A stretch of DNA of 12,968 nucleotides, taken from assembly GCA_035298905.1 (NCBI GenBank), contig DATGXQ010000144.1:1-12968 (forward strand), written 5' to 3'. This DNA comes from DATGXB01 sp035298905 (GTDB taxonomy: Bacteria > Cyanobacteriota > Cyanobacteriia > Cyanobacteriales > Nostocaceae). Shown here in pieces: positions 1 through 6,408 of the stretch (position 1 is its first letter; every line of letters starts with the position of its first letter). The position numbers and the translations under genes are program-made. Below the pieces are notes generated by a model that had not been told where the DNA came from, did not search any database, and worked only from the letters and a program-made list of their open reading frames with translations.

Positions 1-82
1 CCCTCCCCTTGTCTCCCCTCTCTTCTTCTCCCCTCTCCTCTCACCGCGTCTCCCCTCTGGAGCGTCTCCCCTCTTCCTTCTC
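1..82. repeat. Pyrimidine-rich low-complexity tract with repeated GTCTCCCCTCT
   Basis: The plus strand here is almost pure C/T. The 11-mer GTCTCCCCTCT occurs at 11-21, 48-58 and 64-74, with a related TTCTCCCCTCT at 27-37. The tract lies directly after the stop codon of the minus-strand DUF6391-type gene, so it would be a purine-rich 3' end of that transcript. It is probably a short tandem repeat of the sort scattered through Nostoc-type intergenic DNA. It is cut by the window edge, so its full length is unknown. Confidence 0.6.
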
Positions 83-736
83 TCACTCCTGCCAGCGCAC
101 TTTCACAAAATGCCCTTGTCTTCCCCACATATCACGGGCAAGTGTAACATTATCTACAGCCAGATTAAAGGGAATAGCTGTTGTCAGGTAACGCTGGGCA
201 GCAGCTCCTAAATCTGGTGCAAGTTCAGCAGCCGTTGTGGCAGCTAGTCCTAAACCTATTAGTTGTTCCATAGGACGGAATGGTAGCAATAGATGTACTC
301 CTATCGCTAAACTAGCTGTTAATAGCATAGCCACAGATAAATTTGTACCACAACGAGGATGTACAGCTAAGTCCCATTCTCCATTGACTAAGCGATGTCT
401 AGCTAAGGTGACAGCTCGCCGCAAGTCACTGATATTAACATCACCATATAAATAAAATCCATGCTCGGTAGATAAACCGCCTAGATGTTCATTGTCAAGT
501 TGTACACTAGCAGCTCTACCGGGACGAGAATAACTACTTTTAGTTTCACCCAGAACCCATACGGTAGCATGTTCTAAAGCGTGAACCTGCCGCAGCATGA
601 GAATTTCTTGCAACCCCGGAATAAATGATAACTGCTGGAGTAAATCAGCGTCTTGGGTGGGATGAGGTGTTGTTAAGTCAAAATTAAAAAAGTTAAATGG
701 AAAGGAACTATCTCGAAAAGAAGCAGATGTATTCAT
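83..736 (-). CDS. DUF6391-type membrane protein of unknown function
   Basis: Function unknown. The protein resembles the cyanobacterial DUF6391 family; I recognise this from the overall sequence and from the LRQVHALEHATV stretch (about residues 48-59), not from a search. Counting from the ATG at 736 it has 217 residues: a soluble N-terminal part, the His/Glu-rich HALEH motif (H52, E55, H56), an HPRCGTN motif near residues 126-132, then two hydrophobic segments (about 132-153 and 156-172) suggesting membrane association. The ATG at 736 is preferred over a TTG ten codons upstream because GGGGAAAG lies seven bases before the ATG. The gene lies downstream of the PedR-like regulator on the same strand, with a hairpin (861-891) between them. 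The His/Glu motif could bind metal, but no catalytic role can be claimed. Confidence 0.65.
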   Translation of the reverse strand: MNTSASFRDSSFPFNFFNFDLTTPHPTQDADLLQQLSFIPGLQEILMLRQVHALEHATVWVLGETKSSYSRPGRAASVQLDNEHLGGLSTEHGFYLYGDVNISDLRRAVTLARHRLVNGEWDLAVHPRCGTNLSVAMLLTASLAIGVHLLLPFRPMEQLIGLGLAATTAAELAPDLGAAAQRYLTTAIPFNLAVDNVTLARDMWGRQGHFVKVRWQE

Positions 737-860
737 GGGAATACTTTCCCCAAGTTGATTGAGCAATAGAGGTTTTTTTTAAATGTAACTCTTGCATCAC
801 TGGATTGTTGCTAACTTTTATTGATTTTTGTTGATTATTGGATATTGGATATATTGAAAG

Positions 861-891
861 ACAATCCCCATACCTTTGTGGCGTGGGGATT
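861..891. other. Hairpin between the PedR-like regulator and the DUF6391 gene
   Basis: AATCCCCA at 863-870 pairs with TGGGGATT at 884-891. The stem extends inwards through CC/GG with one mismatch around a five-base loop. Read on the minus strand it is followed by ATTGTCTTTC, only a weak U-tract. It could terminate or attenuate transcripts from the regulator before the DUF6391 gene, or be a processing site. The inverted repeat is directly visible; the role is inferred. Confidence 0.4.
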
Positions 892-1010
892 ATCAACTTA
901 ACGTCTGTGATGCTTAGGCTAAATGGGAACAGAAATTCTAAATTTACAGGTTCTCAGCCACCTACCATTAACTTTAGCTAGGTGAAAACTGAAGAACTTG
1001 TGGTAGAGGT

Positions 1011-1154
1011 TCACACTGACAAAAAAAGCGTGAGGAGGACAGCAATCAGTAAACCCCAAATTGAACTTTTTAGCTGACCAGCAGGGATAAATAGTAGTTG
1101 ACTAGCAAACGATTTAATCGCTCTGGTTGGGTAGAATACAACAATTGACATCAT
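1011..1154 (-). CDS. Possible 47-residue single-pass membrane protein overlapping the regulator gene
   Basis: A short minus-strand reading frame starts at tandem ATGs (1152-1154 and 1149-1151) inside the 3' end of the LuxR-type gene, in a different frame, and stops with TGA at 1011-1013. The predicted peptide has a basic, mixed N-terminal half and a clear hydrophobic C-terminal helix (about residues 30-47, starting SSIWGLLIAVLL). A GGGGTAAGG purine run lies about nine bases before the first ATG, so translational coupling to the regulator is possible. I do not recognise a family, and its shape only vaguely recalls small thylakoid proteins. The overlap and short length mean it may be a chance frame; conservation in relatives would decide. 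Confidence 0.3.
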   Translation of the reverse strand: MMSIVVFYPTRAIKSFASQLLFIPAGQLKSSIWGLLIAVLLTLFLSV

Positions 1155-1377
1155 CCAGACAAACCTTACCCCACTGTAAAGCCCAGCGAACTAAGGCCAC
1201 GCGGTTATCGGTTTTGGTCTTAGTCAGAATATTGCTGATATGGTTATCAACTGTACGCTTGCTGATTTCCAGTTTTGCTGCAATCTCTTGGTTAGTTAAG
1301 CCAGCGGCCACTAAGTCGATAATTTGCAGTTCTCTGTCTGACAGACTAACGGGGGTCTGAGACTCACTAGCAGCCAT
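1114..1377 (-). CDS. pedR: Small LuxR-type DNA-binding regulator, PedR-like
   Basis: An 87-residue protein that is almost entirely a LuxR/GerE helix-turn-helix domain. The signature runs from LSDRELQIIDLVAAG (about 12-26) through LTNQEIAAKLEISKRTVDNH (27-46) to the final helix near residue 65. There is no receiver or ligand-binding domain. Cysteines sit at 73, 79 and 80 in a short tail. This matches my memory of PedR (Ssl0564) of Synechocystis, a stand-alone LuxR regulator that senses photosynthetic electron transport through thioredoxin and a cysteine-based disulfide near residue 80, and that affects chlorophyll-synthesis genes. The start is supported by GGGAGGAACC about 12 bases upstream of the ATG. 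A DUF6391-type gene lies downstream on the same strand. Family assignment is firm; orthology to PedR is likely but untested. Confidence 0.7.
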   Translation of the reverse strand: MAASESQTPVSLSDRELQIIDLVAAGLTNQEIAAKLEISKRTVDNHISNILTKTKTDNRVALVRWALQWGKVCLDDVNCCILPNQSD

Positions 1378-1728
1378 GACTTATTGGTTCCTCCCTTGGT
1401 ATATGTACTCAATGGTTCCTTCTCATTCTAAAAGATTCTCCTGCCGGTATGGGTTATGAATGTTCCCAAACATACTAATGTGCAGATTTTCTTTGTAATT
1501 TAGCTCAACATTTAAATTAGGAAAAATAAAAAAGTGATAAATAATACTAAAAGTAATTAATTTGTACTTTAGCTACTGAGGTAAAAATTCCCATAGCCAA
1601 AAGCGTATATATATTGTATTAGTAACAAAAAATGCTATTTACTCCTATCAATAACTGGCGACAGATGCAAAATATTGTCATATATTTTATACTAATTGCT
1701 AAACCCAAATCGCCAATTTAAAATTCAG
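1378..1728. other. Divergent intergenic region between the regulator and the sugar kinase
   Basis: About 350 bases of AT-rich DNA carrying the 5' ends of two genes that point away from each other. The regulator's ribosome-binding site (plus-strand TTCCTCCC around 1387-1396) is the only clear signal. The stretch around 1600-1690 is rich in TATA-like words, so I cannot choose a promoter. No RNA gene or further ORF is convincing. Confidence 0.4.
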
Positions 1729-2706
1729 ATGAGCAATCCCCGTGTTTTGTGCCTTGGTGAAGTGTTGTTTGATTGTTTAGCTGACCAACTGGGGCTAAAG
1801 TTGGAAGAAGTGCAGTCTTGGACTCCCTATCCGGGGGGAGCGCCAGCGAATGTGGCTTGTGCTTTAGTCAAGCTGGGGACACCAGCCGGATTTATTGGTG
1901 CTGTGGGTCAGGATGAAACAGGAAACACGCTTTTGGAGTTATTATGTGATGTAGGTGTGGATATCAGGGGGGTGCAGCGTCATCCTAGCGCACCTACAAG
2001 GCAAGTTTATGTAGTACGGGATTTGGCTGGCGATCGCTCTTTTGCCGGCTTTGGTAAATACCATACTAGCGAGTTTGCTGATACCAAGCTCCAAGCTCAA
2101 CTATTACCCTCTGCGCTGTTTACAGATGCCGAGTTTCTGGTTTTGGGAACTTTAGAATTAGCCTATCCAGAAAGCGAACAAGCAATCTACCGCGCTTTAG
2201 ACTTAGCCGAACAATACGACCTTAAAATTATTTTAGATGTCAATTGGCGGCCTGTGTTTTGGTCAGATCACAATCTGGCTCGGCAAAAAATCCAAGGCTT
2301 ATTGAAGCGGTTTGATTTTATCAAACTGACTAAAGAAGAAGCAGAATGGTTATTTGATACTAACGACCCCGGAGCAATTACTTATCGCCTCAATTCTGTA
2401 GAAGGGGTTTTGGTCACAGATGGCGAACATGGTTGTGCTTATTGTTTAGGTGAAAACGAGGGTAAATTACCTGCATTTGCTATGCCAGTAGTTGATACTA
2501 CAGGTGCAGGAGATAGCTTTTTAGCTGGATTTCTACACAAGTTAAGTCAACATGGAATTAAAAGCTTACAAGACGCAGATACAGCTAAACAAATTGTTAC
2601 CTATGCTAGTGCTGTGGGAGCGCTAACTACAATTGAACCAGGTGCGATCGCTTCTCAACCGACTAGCAGCGAAGTCGATGCTTTTCTAGCTACTCATCAG
2701 CTTTAA
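1729..2706 (+). CDS. PfkB-family carbohydrate kinase, probable fructokinase
   Basis: Transfers phosphate from ATP to a sugar in the cytoplasm, most likely fructose to fructose-6-phosphate. The 325-residue protein has the ribokinase-fold hallmarks in order: an N-terminal strand (VLCLGEVLFDCLAD), the sugar-binding GG pair in PYPGGAPANVA (GG at 36-37), GAVGQDETG (58-66), and near the C-terminus the PfkB signature DTTGAGDSFLAGF, with the expected catalytic base at about Asp262 and the anion hole in GAGD. The ATG at 1729 is chosen because the family-like sequence starts right after it; the frame also offers a TTG at 1696, but neither has a strong ribosome-binding site. Two HIP1 octamers lie inside the gene (2030, 2644). 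It is followed by a MITE-like repeat and a terminator, so it is probably monocistronic. Substrate assignment is by resemblance only. Confidence 0.85.
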   Translation: MSNPRVLCLGEVLFDCLADQLGLKLEEVQSWTPYPGGAPANVACALVKLGTPAGFIGAVGQDETGNTLLELLCDVGVDIRGVQRHPSAPTRQVYVVRDLAGDRSFAGFGKYHTSEFADTKLQAQLLPSALFTDAEFLVLGTLELAYPESEQAIYRALDLAEQYDLKIILDVNWRPVFWSDHNLARQKIQGLLKRFDFIKLTKEEAEWLFDTNDPGAITYRLNSVEGVLVTDGEHGCAYCLGENEGKLPAFAMPVVDTTGAGDSFLAGFLHKLSQHGIKSLQDADTAKQIVTYASAVGALTTIEPGAIASQPTSSEVDAFLATHQL

Positions 2707-2722
2707 GCAACATTACAAGTCT

Positions 2723-2827
2723 TATAGCGTTTCTCTTGTGGATGCAATAAACTTGAGGGCGGGGTTTCCCCGCCCCTGCAAGGTTGGCGATGAAATACTG
2801 TACCTCACTGATATGAAAACCGCTATA
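2723..2827. repeat. MITE-like interspersed repeat with imperfect terminal inverted repeats
   Basis: TATAGCG at 2723-2729 followed by TTTCTC is mirrored by GAAAACCGCTATA at 2815-2827, giving imperfect terminal inverted repeats of about 13 bases around a 105-bp element. Inside is a perfect GC-rich hairpin, GGGCGGGG (2757-2764) with CCCCGCCC (2768-2775). The words TATAGCG and a TCAGTGAGGTA-like segment (here on the other strand) are, to my recollection, common in Nostoc intergenic repeats. It has no coding capacity. The inverted repeats are visible; mobility is inferred. Confidence 0.5.
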
Positions 2828-2837
2828 TTCATCCTTC

Positions 2838-2880
2838 ATCCCCTGTTAACCTAATTTTTGACAGGGGATTTTATTCTTTT
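2838..2880 (+). terminator. Rho-independent-type terminator after the sugar kinase
   Basis: ATCCCCTGT (2838-2846) pairs perfectly with ACAGGGGAT (2861-2869), and the stem is followed by TTTTATTCTTTT. Stem plus U-tract make this a convincing factor-independent terminator on the plus strand. It separates the kinase from the chaperone genes downstream. Confidence 0.75.
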
Positions 2881-3278
2881 GCCAAAGTTTATTCTTCTTT
2901 ATATTTCTTCAAATTAGGCTCCAAATCTAGTTCATAGTTAAAATAAAAGCTAGTAACAAATCTTATACTTAACGTCAAAGCTTGAAAAATCGTATTTAAA
3001 GACAAAAAATCCTATAAAAGCCTCTCCTAAGTATAGACAAAATATTCTAAGTAGCAGTAAACTAGATATATGTATTATCTAAGTGTAATAAAAGCTGCCA
3101 TAACTTGCCTTATTTATTAAAAATGGTGAGCTAGGTTTTGCTTGCTTTTTATAAGTCTGATCTTTTGGCAAAACTGTGACAACTACAGTAAATGCAATTC
3201 TTCCATGTCACAATCAAACATTAAACTTCAAGAAAATAATTCACCTAAAATGCAATTTGAGCAATACAGGAAAAGCCA
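2881..3278 (+). other. AT-rich leader region upstream of the chaperone triad
   Basis: About 400 bases without a convincing gene. It must hold the promoter of the three-gene unit, but several TATA-like words compete and I cannot choose one. A 26-codon frame (ATG at 3205, TAA at 3283-3285) runs into the first gene and overlaps its ATG; its peptide is hydrophilic and it lacks a ribosome-binding site, so it is noted but not called. AGGA at about 3268-3271 is the likely ribosome-binding site of the GrpE-like gene. Confidence 0.4.
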
Positions 3279-4586
3279 ATGTTAAAAGGGTATCTTAGTA
3301 ACTATCAAAGAAATTTAACTTTAACAGCAGGACTGTTCTTTTTAGTCCTAGCAATAGTAGTCATTATACCTATAATTATCGGACGACCAATCACTATTAA
3401 GCCATCTTTAAATCTAAATATAGTTGTAGCAATAATTTTTCTGGCTTTAGCATTTTTTTGTATATCAACCATCTTTATCTCACAAAGTAAACTCATCAAG
3501 ATATTGGAGACAGCAGAAAGTATGAAAAATGAGGAGGATAAAATTCAAGGCGCAGTAACCTTATTTTTAAAAGAAGTGATCAAAGAAGCAATTGGTGACG
3601 TTAAGCAAGAAATCAAAGAAGAATTTGAAGTGCTTAAAGAACTCCGGGATAACCTACAAAAAAATCTTCGTCAATCTGTCAAAGAAGCAAGTGTAATTGA
3701 GCAAAACACAGAAGCAGCTAAAACCTTAAAACATAGCATTGACGATACCAAAAAATTGATAGATGAATTACTCATCCAGCAGCTTCAAGAAATGAAGCAA
3801 CAACTTCAAGAAATAAGAGCAGGAAGGCAGGAGCAAGGAAATTTAAGACGCGAGATAGAATCTTGGCAAAATAGTGCTATTGATTTCTTATCAGTATTGG
3901 AAACCACAATCACTCTACCAGGACTGCATCCAGAATATCAAAAGGCCGTAGAAAAACTCACAACTACTTTTTCTAAAACAGTAGAAAAACAGGGCATACA
4001 AATAATTAGACCTAATTCAAATGATGAATTTGATTATATTCAGCATATAGCCCAGGAAGAAGAATCTCAAACAGTAACACCAGGAAATATCATTAGATGT
4101 GAAGCATGGGGTTATAAAATTAACGGTAAAGTCGTGCAAGCTGCTAAGGTAATTGTTGCTAAAGCTCCTATCTCATCCGTAGAAAATTTGGCAGAGAATA
4201 AAAATATCATAGATACTTTAGAGACCACAGAAATTTACACCAATAATAGTGCAACAGCACCAATAGAAGATGCCTCTACAGACTCTGATAACTCTGAAAA
4301 TCAACTCTCAAGAGATTCGTCAAATAATAGCGAAACAGCTACAAAATTTAATGAATCTGAAAACCAACTCTCAGGAGGCTCATCAGATAGTGCAACATCC
4401 CCACTAGAAGATTCTTCCACAGACTCTAATGAATCTGAAAACCAACTCTCAGGAGGTTCATCAGATAGTGCAACATCTCTAGAAAAAAACTCCTATACAA
4501 ACTCTGATGAATCTAAAAATAATCCCACAAAAATTTTATCTAATGCCGAAAAGTATTCTATAGATACTAAACAAAAAATAGAATAA
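3279..4586 (+). CDS. Membrane-anchored GrpE-like nucleotide-exchange factor
   Basis: Probable nucleotide-exchange partner of the Hsp70 encoded next to it. Of 435 residues, two hydrophobic segments (about 14-36 and 45-69) form a membrane hairpin with a short loop, leaving both ends on the same side. Residues 75-200 are a charged, Gln/Glu/Lys-rich coiled coil like the long GrpE helix. Residues 245-295 read like the GrpE beta domain: an FDYIQHIAQ stretch where GrpE has FDP..HEAV, then TVTPGNIIRCEAWGYKINGK and VVQAAKVIVAK, matching GrpE's GY..ng.vlRpA.V.V pattern. The tail (about 325-415) is Ser/Asn/Asp-rich with repeats of SENQLSGGSSDSATS. Canonical GrpE is about 200 residues, soluble and tail-less. 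AGGA lies about eight bases before the ATG. The GrpE call comes from pattern plus context and is less certain than the neighbours. Confidence 0.65.
   Translation: MLKGYLSNYQRNLTLTAGLFFLVLAIVVIIPIIIGRPITIKPSLNLNIVVAIIFLALAFFCISTIFISQSKLIKILETAESMKNEEDKIQGAVTLFLKEVIKEAIGDVKQEIKEEFEVLKELRDNLQKNLRQSVKEASVIEQNTEAAKTLKHSIDDTKKLIDELLIQQLQEMKQQLQEIRAGRQEQGNLRREIESWQNSAIDFLSVLETTITLPGLHPEYQKAVEKLTTTFSKTVEKQGIQIIRPNSNDEFDYIQHIAQEEESQTVTPGNIIRCEAWGYKINGKVVQAAKVIVAKAPISSVENLAENKNIIDTLETTEIYTNNSATAPIEDASTDSDNSENQLSRDSSNNSETATKFNESENQLSGGSSDSATSPLEDSSTDSNESENQLSGGSSDSATSLEKNSYTNSDESKNNPTKILSNAEKYSIDTKQKIE
4300..4515 (+). repeat. In-gene tandem repeat encoding the Ser/Asn-rich tail
   Basis: The end of the GrpE-like gene repeats a roughly 75-base unit about three times, beginning at TCTGAAAATCAACTCTCA-like words near 4292, 4358 and 4433. 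The last two copies are nearly identical and encode ENQLSGGSSDSATS. The first is more diverged. Such repeats usually expand and contract by slippage or recombination, so tail length probably varies between strains. Confidence 0.65.
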
Positions 4587-4659
4587 TAATCATCAAGCTA
4601 ATTAGCCTAATTTGATTGAGAATTATGAATATAATTTAAATAAGGAGTAATGTTTGAAT

Positions 4660-6402
4660 ATGGCACAAGATTTTGCAATTGGTATTGATTTGGGAACATC
4701 TACGTCTGAAATTTGTGTATATCAAAAAGGTGATTATCAAGCAATTCCTGATCCTAGTAGTAAAGTTCCTGTAGTTCCCTCGATAGTAGCTCTGGACACT
4801 AAAGGTAAATTACTAATAGGTGAAATAGCCCTGGGACGAGTTGATATACAAGGACAGGGTGTAAGAGAAGTAAAACGCAGAATGGGAACTGCTGAAAGAG
4901 TCAAACTAGGAAACCAAGAATATCGTCCTGAAGAAATATCAGCATTTATTTTACGAAAGCTGAAAGAAAATGCCGAGGAATATTTAGGAACAACCATTAA
5001 AGAAGTAGTGATTTCTGTTCCTGCTAACTTTCCTGATGCAGCACGTCAAGCAACTTTAAATGCTGGGGAATTAGCAGGACTAAAAATCCTACGTTTAATT
5101 AATGAACCAACAGCAGCAGCTTTAGCATTTGGCATTAATAATATTGATGTAGAAGAACAGTTAGTTGTATTTGACTTTGGAGGAGGAACTTTAGATATTA
5201 CAGTTCTAGAGATGGTTGCAGGTGTACTAGATGTTAAAAGTAGCTTTGGTGATCCCTATTTAGGCGGTAAAGATTTTGATGAAAAAATGATTGCCTTAAT
5301 TCTGGGTAAGTTTCAAGCTCAATACCCAAATGCACAAATTTCAGAAAGAGCGCGTCTAGAACTCAAAAAAGTTGCTGAAGCTACTAAAAAATCTTTATCT
5401 AATCATCTTTCTTATACAGCAACATTTCCCAATTTTGCAATTGTTGGCAATGAACCTATAGACTTAGATATTGAAATTACTAGAGAGGAATTTGAACAAG
5501 CTATTAAACCATTGCTCGATCGCGCTAGAGAATGTGTCCGTCAAGCTTTAAGCGCAAAAAAACTTAGACCAAGTGCTATTGATAGAGTTTTATTAGTTGG
5601 TGGTACTACCTACGTTCCTGCTGTGCGGAAAATGGTAGCAGAAATTTTTGGAAGAGAACCAAAAGCAGATGTAAATCCTGATTTAGCAGTAGGAATTGGT
5701 GCATCAATTAGTGCTGCATTAGCTAAAGATTTGATTAGTGAAGAATCAGGAATTATCTTAACTGATGTGGCTCCCTTTGGTTTAGGCATCGAGATAGTAA
5801 GTGAAATTGGTGGACAAGTAATGCTCACCTATGAACCCCTGATTTTACCAAATACCACAATTCCTTATTCTGTGAAGAAAACATATAGCTTAATGCGTGC
5901 CAACCAAACAGAAGTTGAAGTTAAACTATATCAAGATCATACTGGTAAAGCTCGCTTTCCAGCAGATGCAGTAGATACAGGCATAGTGGGTAACATTATA
6001 GATATTCCTCCAGCTGCTGATGGTGTTCCCTATCCAATAGAGGTGGAATTTTATTACAACACAAATGGCATTGCTAAAGTAAAAGCTATTATTCCTGCTA
6101 TCAATAAGAGTGTAGAGATTGCCTATGGTAAATCAGATGTAAGAATGGATGAAAAAGAAAAAGAAGAAGCAACTCAAAGATTGCAAGAAATATGGCGACA
6201 AAATGAAAAGTCTAAAGGCTATACAGCAATTATTGAAAAAGCCGAAAGGTTTATGGCTAATATGCCAGTCTCCGAAAGACCACCTTTATCTGATGCTGTA
6301 GCTAATTTAAAAGCTGCGTTGACCAGAGATGATGATCAAGAAATTGAAGCAGCTGGCGAATGTTTAATAGATTTAATGTTTGATTTAGAAAATATGGAGT
6401 AA
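4660..6402 (+). CDS. Divergent Hsp70 (DnaK-family) chaperone
   Basis: ATP-driven chaperone, 580 residues against about 640 for DnaK. Nucleotide-binding motifs are intact: phosphate-1 IGIDLGTSTSE (about 7-17), a lysine in REVKRRMG matching DnaK Lys70, connect-1 LINEPTAAALAFG (146-158), phosphate-2 FDFGGGTLDITVLE (171-184) and adenosine LLVGGTTYVPAVRK (311-324). The interdomain linker and first substrate-domain strand are altered (GIILTDVAPFGLGIEI, where DnaK has LLLDVTPLSLGIET). A beta substrate domain follows (about 370-485), then a shortened helical lid (490-580) ending without an EEVD-type tail. AAGGAG (4642-4647) lies 12 bases before this ATG and 6 before an in-frame TTG at 4654, so two extra residues are possible. 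The GrpE-like gene ends 73 bases upstream and the J-like gene starts six bases downstream. It is probably not the housekeeping DnaK. Confidence 0.9.
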   Translation: MAQDFAIGIDLGTSTSEICVYQKGDYQAIPDPSSKVPVVPSIVALDTKGKLLIGEIALGRVDIQGQGVREVKRRMGTAERVKLGNQEYRPEEISAFILRKLKENAEEYLGTTIKEVVISVPANFPDAARQATLNAGELAGLKILRLINEPTAAALAFGINNIDVEEQLVVFDFGGGTLDITVLEMVAGVLDVKSSFGDPYLGGKDFDEKMIALILGKFQAQYPNAQISERARLELKKVAEATKKSLSNHLSYTATFPNFAIVGNEPIDLDIEITREEFEQAIKPLLDRARECVRQALSAKKLRPSAIDRVLLVGGTTYVPAVRKMVAEIFGREPKADVNPDLAVGIGASISAALAKDLISEESGIILTDVAPFGLGIEIVSEIGGQVMLTYEPLILPNTTIPYSVKKTYSLMRANQTEVEVKLYQDHTGKARFPADAVDTGIVGNIIDIPPAADGVPYPIEVEFYYNTNGIAKVKAIIPAINKSVEIAYGKSDVRMDEKEKEEATQRLQEIWRQNEKSKGYTAIIEKAERFMANMPVSERPPLSDAVANLKAALTRDDDQEIEAAGECLIDLMFDLENME

Positions 6403-6408
6403 TAAACA

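Noticed and set aside
1..191. 60-codon plus-strand frame in the pyrimidine tract
   Set aside because: Low-complexity Ser/Pro/Leu translation of the repeat, antisense to the DUF6391 gene.
3205..3285. 26-codon frame overlapping the start of the GrpE-like gene (ATG at 3205, TAA at 3283-3285)
   Set aside because: No ribosome-binding site, hydrophilic low-complexity peptide, very short. It could be a coupled leader peptide, but nothing beyond the overlap supports it.
4737..4997. 86-codon minus-strand frame inside the Hsp70 gene
   Set aside because: Antisense shadow of a clear Hsp70 coding sequence with no features of its own.
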